This document shows, piece after piece, positions 9,688 to 17,422 of a DNA stretch of 64,000 nucleotides. The position numbers and the translations under genes were made by a program. Location of the stretch: positions 700,501-764,500 of the forward strand of contig NZ_CP015247.1 of NCBI RefSeq assembly GCF_001891125.1, given 5' to 3'. Origin of the DNA: Leuconostoc suionicum (GTDB lineage: Bacteria > Bacillota > Bacilli > Lactobacillales > Lactobacillaceae). The notes beneath the pieces are model-generated. The model was not told where the DNA came from, made no database searches, and saw only the letters and a list, made by a program, of their open reading frames with translations. Position 1 is the first letter of the stretch, and the number at the start of each line of letters is the position of its first letter.

Positions 9688-10476
9688 ATGCCAACATTTA
9701 TAACAAATGATGACGTAAAACTGAATTATAATATATACGGCGATGGGCAACCAATTATTTTAGTTGCAGGTTATTCGGGCAATCAAGCTACGTGGGTGGC
9801 ACAAATAGAACCGCTTAAACTAGCTGGGTTTCAGGTGATTACTTATGATCGTCGCAATCATGGTGAAAGTCAGACGGTTGATTATGGCATGCGTATGTCA
9901 AGACATGGGCAAGATTTAGCCGAGTTGATCGCAGCGCTTCATCTCAGTCAAGTAATTCTTGTGGGACATTCAATGGGTGCAAGTACAATTTGGTCCTATT
10001 TGTCACTGTATGGCGAAGCAGATGTCAAAGCCATTATTACGGAAGATCAAATTCCGAAGATTTTAAGGGATGATACTTGGCCTTTGGGGATTTTTAATGC
10101 AGATATAACAATGATATGGACGGCAGCAGAAAAGTTGCCACATACTAAATTAACGCATGCTAAAATTTCAAGTGACATCAAACGTGAGCTTGCAGCGGCT
10201 TATCATCCCTTTAACTTTAAATATAATGAACCGTTATTAGTAAATAGTTTTATCGAAGATTGGCGTGACATTGTTAAACGTGAACGTGTACCACATTTAT
10301 TCTTGGCGGGTAAGCATTCTCCTTTATGGCCAGCTAACCACGTTTATGATTTGAAGGGTATGTCTACATTCGGTGAAGAACACATATTTGAAGAATCGGG
10401 ACATATTCCACATATTGAAGAACCAGAAAAATTCAATCAAGTAACCATCAACTTTTTAAAACGTATCGATGATTAG
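9688..10476 (+). CDS. Alpha/beta-hydrolase fold protein
   Basis: Probable cytosolic esterase or hydrolase of unknown substrate. The 262 residues show the strand-oxyanion region VAGYSGN, YDRRNHGES and the nucleophile elbow GHSMG (93-97, Ser95). A C-terminal GHIPHIEEP supplies the likely catalytic His; the acidic residue is not certain. There is no signal peptide. GGGGG 7 bases upstream serves as ribosome site. It lies 49 bases after pdhD in the same direction with no visible terminator, so it may belong to the CcpA-controlled pdh transcript, but no functional link is known. Haloperoxidase-like or arylesterase annotations would be equally compatible. Confidence 0.75.
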   Translation: MPTFITNDDVKLNYNIYGDGQPIILVAGYSGNQATWVAQIEPLKLAGFQVITYDRRNHGESQTVDYGMRMSRHGQDLAELIAALHLSQVILVGHSMGASTIWSYLSLYGEADVKAIITEDQIPKILRDDTWPLGIFNADITMIWTAAEKLPHTKLTHAKISSDIKRELAAAYHPFNFKYNEPLLVNSFIEDWRDIVKRERVPHLFLAGKHSPLWPANHVYDLKGMSTFGEEHIFEESGHIPHIEEPEKFNQVTINFLKRIDD

Positions 10477-10542
10477 TGGACTGATAATAGCAGAGTATGA
10501 CATTAATTTGTTTTAATGGTAACATGAGATTGTTCAGGTTAC

Positions 10543-10558
10543 GTACTATGAATAGTAC
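10543..10558. repeat. Short dyad before the phosphodiesterase gene
   Basis: GTACTAT (10543-10549) and ATAGTAC (10552-10558) separated by 2 bases, a near-continuous palindrome. It lies upstream of TTGCGC (10563) and TATAAT (10596-10601), so it could be an operator for the next gene; no regulator is identified. The rest of 10477-10628 holds only weak promoter-like elements. Confidence 0.4.
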
Positions 10559-10628
10559 TGGCTTGCGCTTTCTTTTTTATGTTTAAAATAAAATTTATAA
10601 TATCGCTGAAATTCGTGAGAGAATATTT

Positions 10629-12302
10629 ATGAAGAGAATAAAATTAAATACACTTTTTAAATGGGTAGTCGCCTTGTTTATTTACAACCTCGTTGCTAAA
10701 ATAATCATTTATTTTGCTCAAAAAACGTTACCAGACTTTTATCGAGTTGATACGAGTAGTCTAACTTCACTGACTGATTCAGCTTCGAAATACTTAGGAT
10801 CTTTATTAGGAATAATTGCGGTTTATATTGTTCTTTGGTTTATGTTTGCAGGTATTGTATTACACTTTCTTCGGCGTTCGTGGGGAGAGGAAAGCGAGAA
10901 GCATTTTATCAGGCAGTTATTGTCTTACAAATTACATATTTCAATAGCGGCATTTATTATTTTGATGATCCCTTTAGTTGAATTTGGGTTAAAAGTGCCA
11001 TTTGCTCAATATCTTGCACTACCCAAAACTTTTGTTGATACGGTGAGTGGATTTTGGGCAAATACGACTTTCACAGTGTGCTATCTTGTACTGATCTTGT
11101 TGTTAATTAAATTCAGACACATTAGTTATTTTGCGATTTATCAAGATTATTCCTTATTGGACGCTATCAGGACATCTGCAAGAGAGGGCATGACCTCAGC
11201 AATACTGTTATTCTTAAAATCAATAATTCGTTTGGTGGTAGCTAGTGGCATTTGTTTTGCGCTATTATATTTTGTGCAGTTATTTGCTGATACTTTTTTT
11301 GACGTGAATAATAGACGCCTCATTGCTAATGTCTTACTTGCCATTACAAGTGCGTTAATGTACGTTATTACTGCATATATCTTAAACCTGTATGTCGCTC
11401 TTTTGACAACCGACCACAAAAAAGATTCTGAAACAAAATTAAGAGGTTCTTCGATATTTTTGCAAGGACTCATGCTCATAGCCATTGGGGCAGGCAGTAC
11501 TTTGCTTTCCGGTAATTATTTTATATCGCCAAGAGAAAAATATTTAGTGATTGCACATAAAGGCGTTTCATATCCGAATGCCGTCCCAAACTCGTTAATT
11601 GCTTTGAAAAAAACTATTGCTACTCATCCGGATTACATTGAAATTGACATTCAACCCACCAAAGATGGCGTATATGTTTTGACACACAATACTAAAATAA
11701 AAACAGTCTCGGGGGACACGCTTGACATATCAAAAACAAATTGGTCGACTTTGAAAACCAAAAAAGTTGCAGAAGATGGGCATCAATTCTATTTAACTAG
11801 CTTTTCGAAATATATTGATTTGGCTAATAACAAAAAACAAAAATTATTAGTAGAATTGAAATTGAATCAAACTGTAACTGATGAACAATTAAAACAATTT
11901 GTAGCCAAATATGGCAAGCAAATGAAGGAAAATAAAAGTGAAATTCAATCAATGAACCAAAACGTTATTAAACGAATATATCAATACACTAGTTTAACTA
12001 CGGGATTATTATCACCCGTTAAAAATACGGTTGATGGAAATAAAATTAGTAAGTTCTATGCTATAGAATATTCAAAGGTTGATGCACATTTATCCAACCA
12101 AATTAGACACCATAACAAAGATTTGTATAGTTGGACAGTTAATGACAAGCTTGATGTTGAAACGGCCTATATGATAGGTGTCAATGGCGTGATTACAGAT
12201 AAGCCACGAGAGACACGGACGATTCTAAAAAACATTAGTGAAAGGTTGACTTATCGTAGAGCATTTATTTCTATGATTTTGAATCAGCAAAGTGATATTT
12301 AA
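10629..12302 (+). CDS. Membrane-anchored glycerophosphodiester phosphodiesterase
   Basis: Likely hydrolyses glycerophosphodiesters, or turns over lipid or teichoic-acid-derived material, at the membrane. The 557-residue protein has an N-terminal half with several hydrophobic segments (about residues 10-295, GDPD-associated membrane domain). A C-terminal GDPD TIM-barrel starts near residue 309. Landmarks are AHKGVSYPN, YIEIDIQPTKDG and LTHN, with the catalytic His, Glu, Asp and second His present. Two family positions differ: HRG is HKG, and the PENT box reads VPNS. The C-terminal SWTVND and GVNGVITDKP motifs are intact. GAGAG precedes the ATG. Monocistronic, ending at a short terminator. Confidence 0.83.
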   Translation: MKRIKLNTLFKWVVALFIYNLVAKIIIYFAQKTLPDFYRVDTSSLTSLTDSASKYLGSLLGIIAVYIVLWFMFAGIVLHFLRRSWGEESEKHFIRQLLSYKLHISIAAFIILMIPLVEFGLKVPFAQYLALPKTFVDTVSGFWANTTFTVCYLVLILLLIKFRHISYFAIYQDYSLLDAIRTSAREGMTSAILLFLKSIIRLVVASGICFALLYFVQLFADTFFDVNNRRLIANVLLAITSALMYVITAYILNLYVALLTTDHKKDSETKLRGSSIFLQGLMLIAIGAGSTLLSGNYFISPREKYLVIAHKGVSYPNAVPNSLIALKKTIATHPDYIEIDIQPTKDGVYVLTHNTKIKTVSGDTLDISKTNWSTLKTKKVAEDGHQFYLTSFSKYIDLANNKKQKLLVELKLNQTVTDEQLKQFVAKYGKQMKENKSEIQSMNQNVIKRIYQYTSLTTGLLSPVKNTVDGNKISKFYAIEYSKVDAHLSNQIRHHNKDLYSWTVNDKLDVETAYMIGVNGVITDKPRETRTILKNISERLTYRRAFISMILNQQSDI

Positions 12303-12339
12303 TTCAATTTTTTTGAGTTCGTGAAAAATAACTATGTAC

Positions 12340-12357
12340 GCCCGTGAGGGCTTTTTT
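12340..12357 (+). terminator. Short terminator between the phosphodiesterase and nuclease genes
   Basis: GCCC (12340-12343), loop GTGA, GGGC (12348-12351), then six T. The stem is only 4 bp but GC-only, and it sits between two convergent genes. Confidence 0.55.
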
Positions 12358-12358
12358 G

Positions 12359-13531
12359 TTAACGCAATGATTTACGATATCCTGCCGCTTGGGCTTCTGC
12401 TTCACTATTAAAATAAACAGCGTTGCTACTGTTCATATAGTAGCCAGCTTGACCAGGGACATGATAAATATGTGATTTTGAGTTTCCGATAATTTGTTGA
12501 CTTTCACCAGTGTATGTTTGTGTTGCTGCAGATTGATTCTGTGCTGCTTGTGCTTGGGCAGATGACGCTGCTGCAGAATTAGCGGCTGCTTGAGATGACT
12601 CGGCGGCTGCCTGTGATGCACTAGCTTCACTTGCAGCTTTTTGTGCAGCAGCTATTGAAGATTGTTCTGCTTCGGAACTAGCTTGGGCAGATGACGCCGC
12701 TTCAGAACTGGCTCTGGCAGATGAAGAGGCTGCCGCAGAGCTAGCTTCTTCTGCAGCTTCATTTTGAGCGGCTAAGTCAGCCTTTTTGTGTAATGTATTT
12801 TTGGCCGTTCCATCAGCATAATTAATAATTGCGTTTGAACTGTCATTATTTAGGTAAACTACTGTTGCACTGTCATTACCATCTTCTTCACGGTATGATT
12901 TAAGACTAATCTTAACTTTCTCTCCAGAGCTAGAATAGCCTACGTAAGATAGGCGAATCTGTCGTGGCAGGAGTTCGTTGCCACTATACATTGGCGTAAC
13001 TTGATAATCTAAACGACTTGATTTGTGTTGCTTAAGCCATTTTGTGAGACCTCTTTCATAATAAAGCATAGCTTTTTTATTACTAGCATTTGATTTTTTA
13101 AGCGCACCAGTATTTAGGTAAGCTGTCTCTGGGACTAAGTTTTTTGCTTCATCATTTAAACCGCTGAATTGGTAGCCAATCAGGTGTCCGCGATTGAATA
13201 GCCATGACTTACCAATAGACGCATTGGCTTTTTTATATTTGAACTTATAGTTGTGCCAACCAACAGGATTGTAGTTTAGTTTTGTCGCTTGTTTTGCGGT
13301 CGGTTCTTCAGCATAATTGAGCTGAATATGAGCATCAACCGCACGCTTTTGACTATCTTGATCAGCTAGAACAAGTTGTTTTTCGTTTTTGAAATTAAGA
13401 GGATGCTGCTCAGCACCACTTAGTTTGTCATTCCGATAACTATCAGCAGCAACACCTAAAGCAGGGTATATCGTACTAGTGGTAACCACTAACACTGCAC
13501 TGATAGTTACTTTTTTTAGTAACTTTAACAT
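12359..13531 (-). CDS. Secreted DNA/RNA non-specific endonuclease (EndA/NucA type)
   Basis: Extracellular nuclease. The start is taken at 13531, since GGGAGAG lies 8-14 bases before it; a longer frame from 13573 lacks a ribosome site. The 390-residue product begins with a signal peptide (basic MLKLLKK, then a hydrophobic run to about residue 28). A beta-beta-alpha metal nuclease domain follows, with the NRGHLIGY catalytic motif near residue 115 and a downstream conserved NLVPETAYLN. Then comes a roughly 90-residue Ala/Ser/Gln/Glu low-complexity linker. The small C-terminal domain (SKSHIYHVPGQAGYYM to AEAQAAGYRKS) resembles the Ada-type metal-binding-like domains often attached to secreted nucleases. 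DNA scavenging is the likely role. The plus-strand neighbours are unrelated. Confidence 0.87.
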   Translation of the reverse strand: MLKLLKKVTISAVLVVTTSTIYPALGVAADSYRNDKLSGAEQHPLNFKNEKQLVLADQDSQKRAVDAHIQLNYAEEPTAKQATKLNYNPVGWHNYKFKYKKANASIGKSWLFNRGHLIGYQFSGLNDEAKNLVPETAYLNTGALKKSNASNKKAMLYYERGLTKWLKQHKSSRLDYQVTPMYSGNELLPRQIRLSYVGYSSSGEKVKISLKSYREEDGNDSATVVYLNNDSSNAIINYADGTAKNTLHKKADLAAQNEAAEEASSAAASSSARASSEAASSAQASSEAEQSSIAAAQKAASEASASQAAAESSQAAANSAAASSAQAQAAQNQSAATQTYTGESQQIIGNSKSHIYHVPGQAGYYMNSSNAVYFNSEAEAQAAGYRKSLR

Positions 13532-13625
13532 AATAAATTCTCTCCCGAACAGTTTAACGTGGATATTTGGCACGTATTGAACAATTATTTTTTTATTTTT
13601 AAGCGTAAGCTACCATACTTTCTTA

Positions 13626-13655
13626 ATTATAATACTTCTAAAGTACGACATGCAA
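13626..13655 (-). promoter_or_regulatory. Promoter of the nuclease gene
   Basis: On the minus strand TTGCAT (13655-13650), 18-bp spacer, TATAAT (13631-13626). It lies about 95 bases before the nuclease start and diverges from the strong plus-strand promoter at 13721. Confidence 0.6.
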
Positions 13656-13674
13656 ATATACTTGTACAGACTAG

Positions 13675-13716
13675 TTGTATGATATATAAATTTAAAAAAA
13701 TTTATATATCATACAA
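13675..13716. repeat. 19-bp perfect palindrome between two divergent promoters
   Basis: Left arm 13675-13693 and right arm 13698-13716 are perfect reverse complements of 19 bases, with a 4-base AAAA centre. The arms are AT-rich and carry no T-run. The element lies between the nuclease promoter (minus) and the TTGACG/TATAAT promoter (plus), ending 4 bases before the latter's -35 box. It may be an operator or a cruciform-forming element; function unknown. Confidence 0.8.
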
Positions 13717-13720
13717 GGTA

Positions 13721-13767
13721 TTGACGGAACTTAAAATGCTGATATAATAAATTTGTAAGCGTTTTCT
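13721..13767 (+). promoter_or_regulatory. Strong promoter with overlapping cre-like site
   Basis: TTGACG (13721-13726), 16-bp spacer, TATAAT (13743-13748). TGTAAGCGTTTTCT (13754-13767) covers the expected start point and matches the cre consensus at 13 of 14 positions. No open reading frame of note follows; see the candidate small RNA. Confidence 0.75.
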
Positions 13768-13890
13768 TATATTGAGAATTCGTTTACACAACAATAATTT
13801 TCTGACAATGGTTCAGATGCTCCTTAAATATGTATGCTGAAATGTGTACAAAAAATAAGATGTGGTCACGGAAAACCATATCTTATTTTT
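13755..13890 (+). ncRNA. Candidate small RNA, about 136 nt
   Basis: Bounded by a strong promoter (start expected near 13755) and an intrinsic terminator (13851-13890). The only internal frame I find with a clear ATG is 10 codons (13808 onward) and has no Shine-Dalgarno. With a cre-like site at the start point, a CcpA-responsive regulatory RNA is a reasonable guess. A short-peptide mRNA or a truncated leader are alternatives. I do not recognise the sequence as a known RNA family. Existence is inferred from the punctuation signals only. Confidence 0.55.
13851..13890. terminator. Bidirectional intrinsic terminator of the candidate small RNA
   Basis: 16-bp stem, 13851-13866 with 13875-13890, containing one G-T pair and an 8-base loop (CACGGAAA). 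A-run on the left and T-run on the right allow termination on both strands. Confidence 0.85.
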
Positions 13891-13930
13891 CAATATTTAT
13901 GTTTTTCAAGTTTAATTTATTATGTTTTGA

Positions 13931-13979
13931 TGATATAATTTAAACTGGTTGTGACCTACGATAGTTTCGAAAATATAAT
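13931..13979 (+). promoter_or_regulatory. Candidate promoters for the tRNA gene
   Basis: Extended -10 TGATATAAT (13931-13939) and a second TATAAT (13974-13979) with TTGTGA 19 bases before it. Either could drive the tRNA that begins at 14033. The interval 13891-14032 holds no coding frame that I can support. Confidence 0.45.
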
Positions 13980-14032
13980 GATGTAAAATTACCAATTTTA
14001 TTTCAAAGTACTATTGTGGGGCATTACTGTCT

Positions 14033-14106
14033 GGACCATTAGCTCAGTTGGTTAGAGCAAACGGCTCATAACCGTTCGGTCGTTGGTTCGAGTCCAACAT
14101 GGTCCA
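14033..14106 (+). tRNA. tRNA with CAT anticodon (Met elongator or lysidine-type Ile)
   Basis: Complete 74-base cloverleaf. Acceptor GGACCAT pairs with ATGGTCC (14099-14105), the D-arm is GCTC/GAGC, and the anticodon stem is AACGG/CCGTT with loop CTCATAA, anticodon CAT at 14067-14069. The T-arm is GTTGG/CCAAC around TTCGAGT. Discriminator A at 14106; CCA is not encoded. It is not an initiator, because acceptor position 1-72 is paired G-C and the three G-C pairs of initiator anticodon stems are absent. The GGACC acceptor and CGGTCG variable region resemble the tRNA-Ile that TilS modifies to lysidine, so a Met label should be treated with caution. Confidence 0.93.
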
Positions 14107-14202
14107 TCTATTTATTTCAATTTAGTAGGAGCTTGTCTTCAAATTGCCTTTCTGATATGGCTTTTTTATAGATACCAATCAATAAAAACGAAATAGGCTA
14201 AG

Positions 14203-14236
14203 AACAACCAAACAGAGTATTTTGGTTGTTTTTATT
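14203..14236 (+). terminator. Terminator downstream of the tRNA
   Basis: Perfect 10-bp stem AACAACCAAA (14203-14212) with TTTGGTTGTT (14221-14230), 8-base loop, T-rich tail. Confidence 0.85.
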
Positions 14237-14269
14237 TGCTACTATTTTAAGTGAAAGGAGGATATGTTA

Positions 14270-14440
14270 ATGAGTCGAGATATTATTTACGATACATTGC
14301 GAAAAAATCAGCAAGAGAACTATACCAATGCTTATTTGAATAAAGGCATGCGATTATTTGGGACTGCGCCTATGGTAACTATGGGGGTGGCAATTACAGG
14401 TTATACGACCGAGAGTGGTTTTTATTCAGATAAGCATTAA
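14270..14440 (+). CDS. Uncharacterised 56-residue protein
   Basis: Small gene isolated between two terminators. A near-perfect Shine-Dalgarno AGGAGG (14256-14261) is 8 bases before ATG 14270; an in-frame ATG at 14264 is too close to it. The product starts MSRDIIYDTLRKNQ, has a polar N-terminal half (about 1-25), a moderately hydrophobic Gly/Met/Thr stretch (about 30-46, GTAPMVTMGVAIT) and a polar tail ending SDKH. It is too polar for a classic single-pass anchor and has no double-glycine leader. I do not recognise a family. The ribosome site and the flanking terminators support a real gene; no convincing promoter is seen, so it may depend on tRNA read-through. Confidence 0.6.
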   Translation: MSRDIIYDTLRKNQQENYTNAYLNKGMRLFGTAPMVTMGVAITGYTTESGFYSDKH

Positions 14441-14458
14441 TAATAGGAAATGAAAAAG

Positions 14459-14493
14459 TCAGCCAGGTTAGTTTCTGGTTGATTTTTATTTTC
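14459..14493 (+). terminator. Terminator after the 56-residue gene
   Basis: 8-bp stem TCAGCCAG (14459-14466) with CTGGTTGA (14475-14482), one G-T pair, 8-base loop, then TTTTTATTTT. Confidence 0.8.
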
Positions 14494-14575
14494 ACAAAAA
14501 GTAGGTGCTGAATTAATTCTAAAGCATCTTAAACACCGAGAGTAATCCAAAAATGAGAATTAGCCACTAAAAGCG

Positions 14576-14602
14576 TATAATATGAAGCGAGTGAGAAGGA
14601 GG
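14576..14602 (+). promoter_or_regulatory. -10 box and strong ribosome site of the hdeD-like gene
   Basis: TATAAT at 14576-14581 (weak -35), then AAGGAGG at 14596-14602, 7 bases before ATG 14610. The ribosome site excludes the in-frame TTG at 14604. Confidence 0.6.
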
Positions 14603-14609
14603 ATTGATA

Positions 14610-15143
14610 ATGTCAGACATATTTTTAAAGAAACTACGCAATATTATTAGATTTGATGCTATTGTGTCAATTATTTTTGGTGCTCTGATACTTTTCTGGC
14701 CAACGCATAGTGCTTCAGTAGTAGCCGCTTTAATTGGGTTAGCTTTTATTGCAATAGGTATATCGCACATAGCATCCGTATTCGATAGAAAAAATGAGGA
14801 CGGTTGGGCTCGTGTGGGTAATTTGGTTATTGGGGCAGTCTACTTTATCGCTGGTGTATTCACCTTTATAAACTTGTATGCAGCAACTACCTATTTGTTT
14901 ATAATTGTTGGCTTGCTTGTTGGTATGACATGGATACTCGAAGGAATTATTGAATTTGGATCATTGAAGTATTACACACAAAAAGGGTGGGCGATGTTTT
15001 CAGCTTTCATCAGTATTATTGGTGGAATCGCGTTACTGTTTGCGCCCTTGCTTAGTGCAATCTTCCTTTGGCAATTACTTGGGGCCTCTTTACTGGTACT
15101 AGGTATTATTAAACTGTTACATTTCTTTGCTTGGAAAAGGTAA
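14610..15143 (+). CDS. HdeD-family (DUF308) membrane protein
   Basis: Integral membrane protein of 177 residues with six predicted hydrophobic segments arranged as three short hairpins (about 17-35, 38-56, 72-90, 94-112, 130-148, 150-170). This is the repeated DUF308 pattern of HdeD. In E. coli HdeD supports acid resistance at high cell density; in Firmicutes the role is unknown, and acid-stress function here is inference only. It starts with a basic, soluble N-terminus. Monocistronic, with its own promoter and terminator. Confidence 0.8.
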   Translation: MSDIFLKKLRNIIRFDAIVSIIFGALILFWPTHSASVVAALIGLAFIAIGISHIASVFDRKNEDGWARVGNLVIGAVYFIAGVFTFINLYAATTYLFIIVGLLVGMTWILEGIIEFGSLKYYTQKGWAMFSAFISIIGGIALLFAPLLSAIFLWQLLGASLLVLGIIKLLHFFAWKR

Positions 15144-15165
15144 AACTTATTTCCCAATTACAACG

Positions 15166-15203
15166 CCGTCTGCTTAGATTAATTCTGGACAGACGGTTTT
15201 GTG
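15166..15203 (+). terminator. Terminator after the hdeD-like gene
   Basis: 7-bp stem CCGTCTG (15166-15172) with CAGACGG (15190-15196), 17-base loop, TTTTGTGTT tail. An extended -10 TGTTATAAT (15202-15210), probably for topA, overlaps the tail. Confidence 0.75.
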
Positions 15204-15210
15204 TTATAAT
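15202..15210 (+). promoter_or_regulatory. Extended -10 promoter of topA
   Basis: TGTTATAAT with no good -35 box. It implies a leader of about 95 bases before the TTG start of topA; the leader holds nothing I recognise. Confidence 0.5.
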
Positions 15211-15310
15211 CAAATCAATTTTAAATTATAAAGTCTTAAACAATTTGATTAGTGACTGATGTAACAGAAAATACTATATTTAAATATAAAAGATCGCGAG
15301 GAAATTTACT

Positions 15311-17395
15311 TTGGCAGAAACCAAAACAGCAACAAAAAAGAAAAAAGCAGCACCACGAAAGAAATCTAAAATCAAAAAAAATTTAGTTATTGTTGAAAGC
15401 CCATCGAAAGCAAAAACAATTGAAAAGTATTTAGGTCGCAACTATAAAGTAGTTGCTAGCCTTGGCCATATACGGGATCTGCCTAAATCCACACTAGGTG
15501 TTGATGTCGAAAATGATTATGATCCCAAGTATATTAATATTCGCGGAAAAGGCGATGTTATTAAGGGATTACGCAAGGAAGCAAAAGCTGCAAAAGCCGT
15601 TTATCTGGCTTCCGATCCGGATCGTGAAGGAGAAGCAATAGCTTGGCATTTGCAGCATATTTTGGATTTGAATCCTGAACAACCTAATCGAGTTGTTTTC
15701 AATGAAATCACAAAGGATACGATTAAAAATTCCTTTAAAACACCGCGTATTATTAATCAAGATCTTGTTGATGCACAGCAAGCACGTCGCATTCTTGATC
15801 GATTAGTAGGTTATTCAATATCACCTATTCTTTGGAAAACCGTGAAGCGTGGGTTGTCGGCTGGCCGCGTGCAGTCTGTGGCCTTAGGTTTGATCATTGC
15901 GCGTGAACGTGAGATACAGGCTTTTCAACCAGAAGAATATTGGACGCTGGATTCTATGTTTAAAAAGAATCGCACCAAATTCAAATCAGTATTCTACGGA
16001 TTTGATGGAAAAAAGCAGCCATTGCCAGATAATGACAGTGTGCAAGATGTGTTGAAACGGATTAACAAAGACGGCGATTTTGACATTGTTAAGGTAGATA
16101 CAAAGCAACGCAAGCGTCAGCCTCAACCACCGTTTACAACGTCAACAATGCAGCAAACAGCCAATACGCAGTTAAAATTTAGAACGCGTAAAACAATGAT
16201 GGCTGCACAACAGCTATATGAAGGTATTAATCTGGGCAAAGGATTAGGCCAAGTCGGATTAATTACTTATATGCGTACAGATTCGACGCGTATTTCATCT
16301 GTTGCAAAAAATGCTGCGGCACAATTCATTCACGATACATGGGGTGAAGAATACTCACAACATAAGCCAGTGCAAGGAAAGCTACAGGAGGGAGCTCAGG
16401 ATGCCCATGAGGCCATACGACCTTCTGATGTCAATCGGACGCCAGATTCTATCAAAGATAAACTAACTCCTGATCAATTTAAGCTATATTCTTTGATTTG
16501 GTCCCGATTTGTTGCTAGCCAAATGACACCAGAAATTTTAGATACAATGGCTGTGACAATTGAACAAAACGGTGTTATCTTCAGAGCTAATGGTTCTAAA
16601 ACCAATTTTGAAGGATTTACAAAGGCGTATCCAACAGCAAAAAAGAAAGATAATGTTCTGCCTTCGTTGAGCGAAGGAGACAAGGTGAGTTTGGCGAATA
16701 CAGATCCTGAACAACACTTTACTTTGCCACCAGCACGCTATTCTGAAGCAACGCTAATTAAAGCCTTAGAGGAAAATGGCGTAGGGCGTCCATCAACTTA
16801 CGCCCCAACTTTAGATACGATCCAACGGCGGAACTATGTTCGTGTTGATGCGCGTAAGTTTGTGCCCACTGAACTGGGAGAAATTGTTCAAACGATTGTC
16901 GAAGAAAGTTTTCCTGATGTGACAAACATGAAGTTCACGGCTGCGGTTGAACATGAGCTAGATGAGGTTGAAACCGGTAATAAACACTGGGTACCAGTCA
17001 TTGATTCATTCTTTAAACCCTTTCAAAAGGAAGTCGAGAAAGCCGAGACATCTCTTGAAAAAATTATTATGCATGATGAATTGGCAGGGATCGATTGCGA
17101 GGTCTGTGGTGCGCCCATGCTAGTTAAAATGGGGCGTTATGGCAAGTTTTATGCCTGTGCACGTTTTCCCGATTGTCGTAATACAAAAGCAATTGTTCAG
17201 GAAATAGGTTTGTTATGTCCAAAGTGCCATAAAGGACAAATTGTTCAGCGGAAAACTAAACGTGGACGAACGTTTTATGGTTGCCAAAGATATCCCGATT
17301 GCGACTTTGTAACTTGGGATAAACCCACTGAAAAGACATTAGCTGATGGTACAACACCAAAAGATGATGAGAAGAAAGAAACAGTCAAAAAATAA
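15311..17395 (+). CDS. topA: DNA topoisomerase I
   Basis: Type IA topoisomerase that relaxes negative supercoils through a 5'-phosphotyrosine intermediate. The 694 residues comprise a Lys-rich leader (1-24), a TOPRIM domain with [17 protein letters not shown] and the acidic DPDREGE (102-108), the four-domain cleavage core with the active-site Tyr320 in [12 protein letters not shown], and two C-terminal four-Cys zinc ribbons (CEVC...C..C and CPKC...C..C). The start is TTG at 15311, supported by GAGGA about 8 bases upstream. dprA, often next to topA in Firmicutes, is not beside it here. The stop lies inside a terminator shared with yitT. Confidence 0.96.
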   Translation: MAETKTATKKKKAAPRKKSKIKKNLVIVESPSKAKTIEKYLGRNYKVVASLGHIRDLPKSTLGVDVENDYDPKYINIRGKGDVIKGLRKEAKAAKAVYLASDPDREGEAIAWHLQHILDLNPEQPNRVVFNEITKDTIKNSFKTPRIINQDLVDAQQARRILDRLVGYSISPILWKTVKRGLSAGRVQSVALGLIIAREREIQAFQPEEYWTLDSMFKKNRTKFKSVFYGFDGKKQPLPDNDSVQDVLKRINKDGDFDIVKVDTKQRKRQPQPPFTTSTMQQTANTQLKFRTRKTMMAAQQLYEGINLGKGLGQVGLITYMRTDSTRISSVAKNAAAQFIHDTWGEEYSQHKPVQGKLQEGAQDAHEAIRPSDVNRTPDSIKDKLTPDQFKLYSLIWSRFVASQMTPEILDTMAVTIEQNGVIFRANGSKTNFEGFTKAYPTAKKKDNVLPSLSEGDKVSLANTDPEQHFTLPPARYSEATLIKALEENGVGRPSTYAPTLDTIQRRNYVRVDARKFVPTELGEIVQTIVEESFPDVTNMKFTAAVEHELDEVETGNKHWVPVIDSFFKPFQKEVEKAETSLEKIIMHDELAGIDCEVCGAPMLVKMGRYGKFYACARFPDCRNTKAIVQEIGLLCPKCHKGQIVQRKTKRGRTFYGCQRYPDCDFVTWDKPTEKTLADGTTPKDDEKKETVKK

Positions 17396-17422
17396 AAGCC
17401 ACAATTTTATATTGTGGCTTTT
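17394..17422. terminator. Shared bidirectional terminator of topA and yitT
   Basis: Perfect 12-bp stem AAAAGCCACAAT (17394-17405) with ATTGTGGCTTTT (17411-17422), 5-base loop. The stop codons of both convergent genes fall in the stem. Confidence 0.92.

Noticed and set aside
13559-13747. Plus-strand 62-codon open frame
   Set aside because: It runs through the nuclease promoter and the palindrome, has no Shine-Dalgarno, and is AT-rich nonsense-like sequence.
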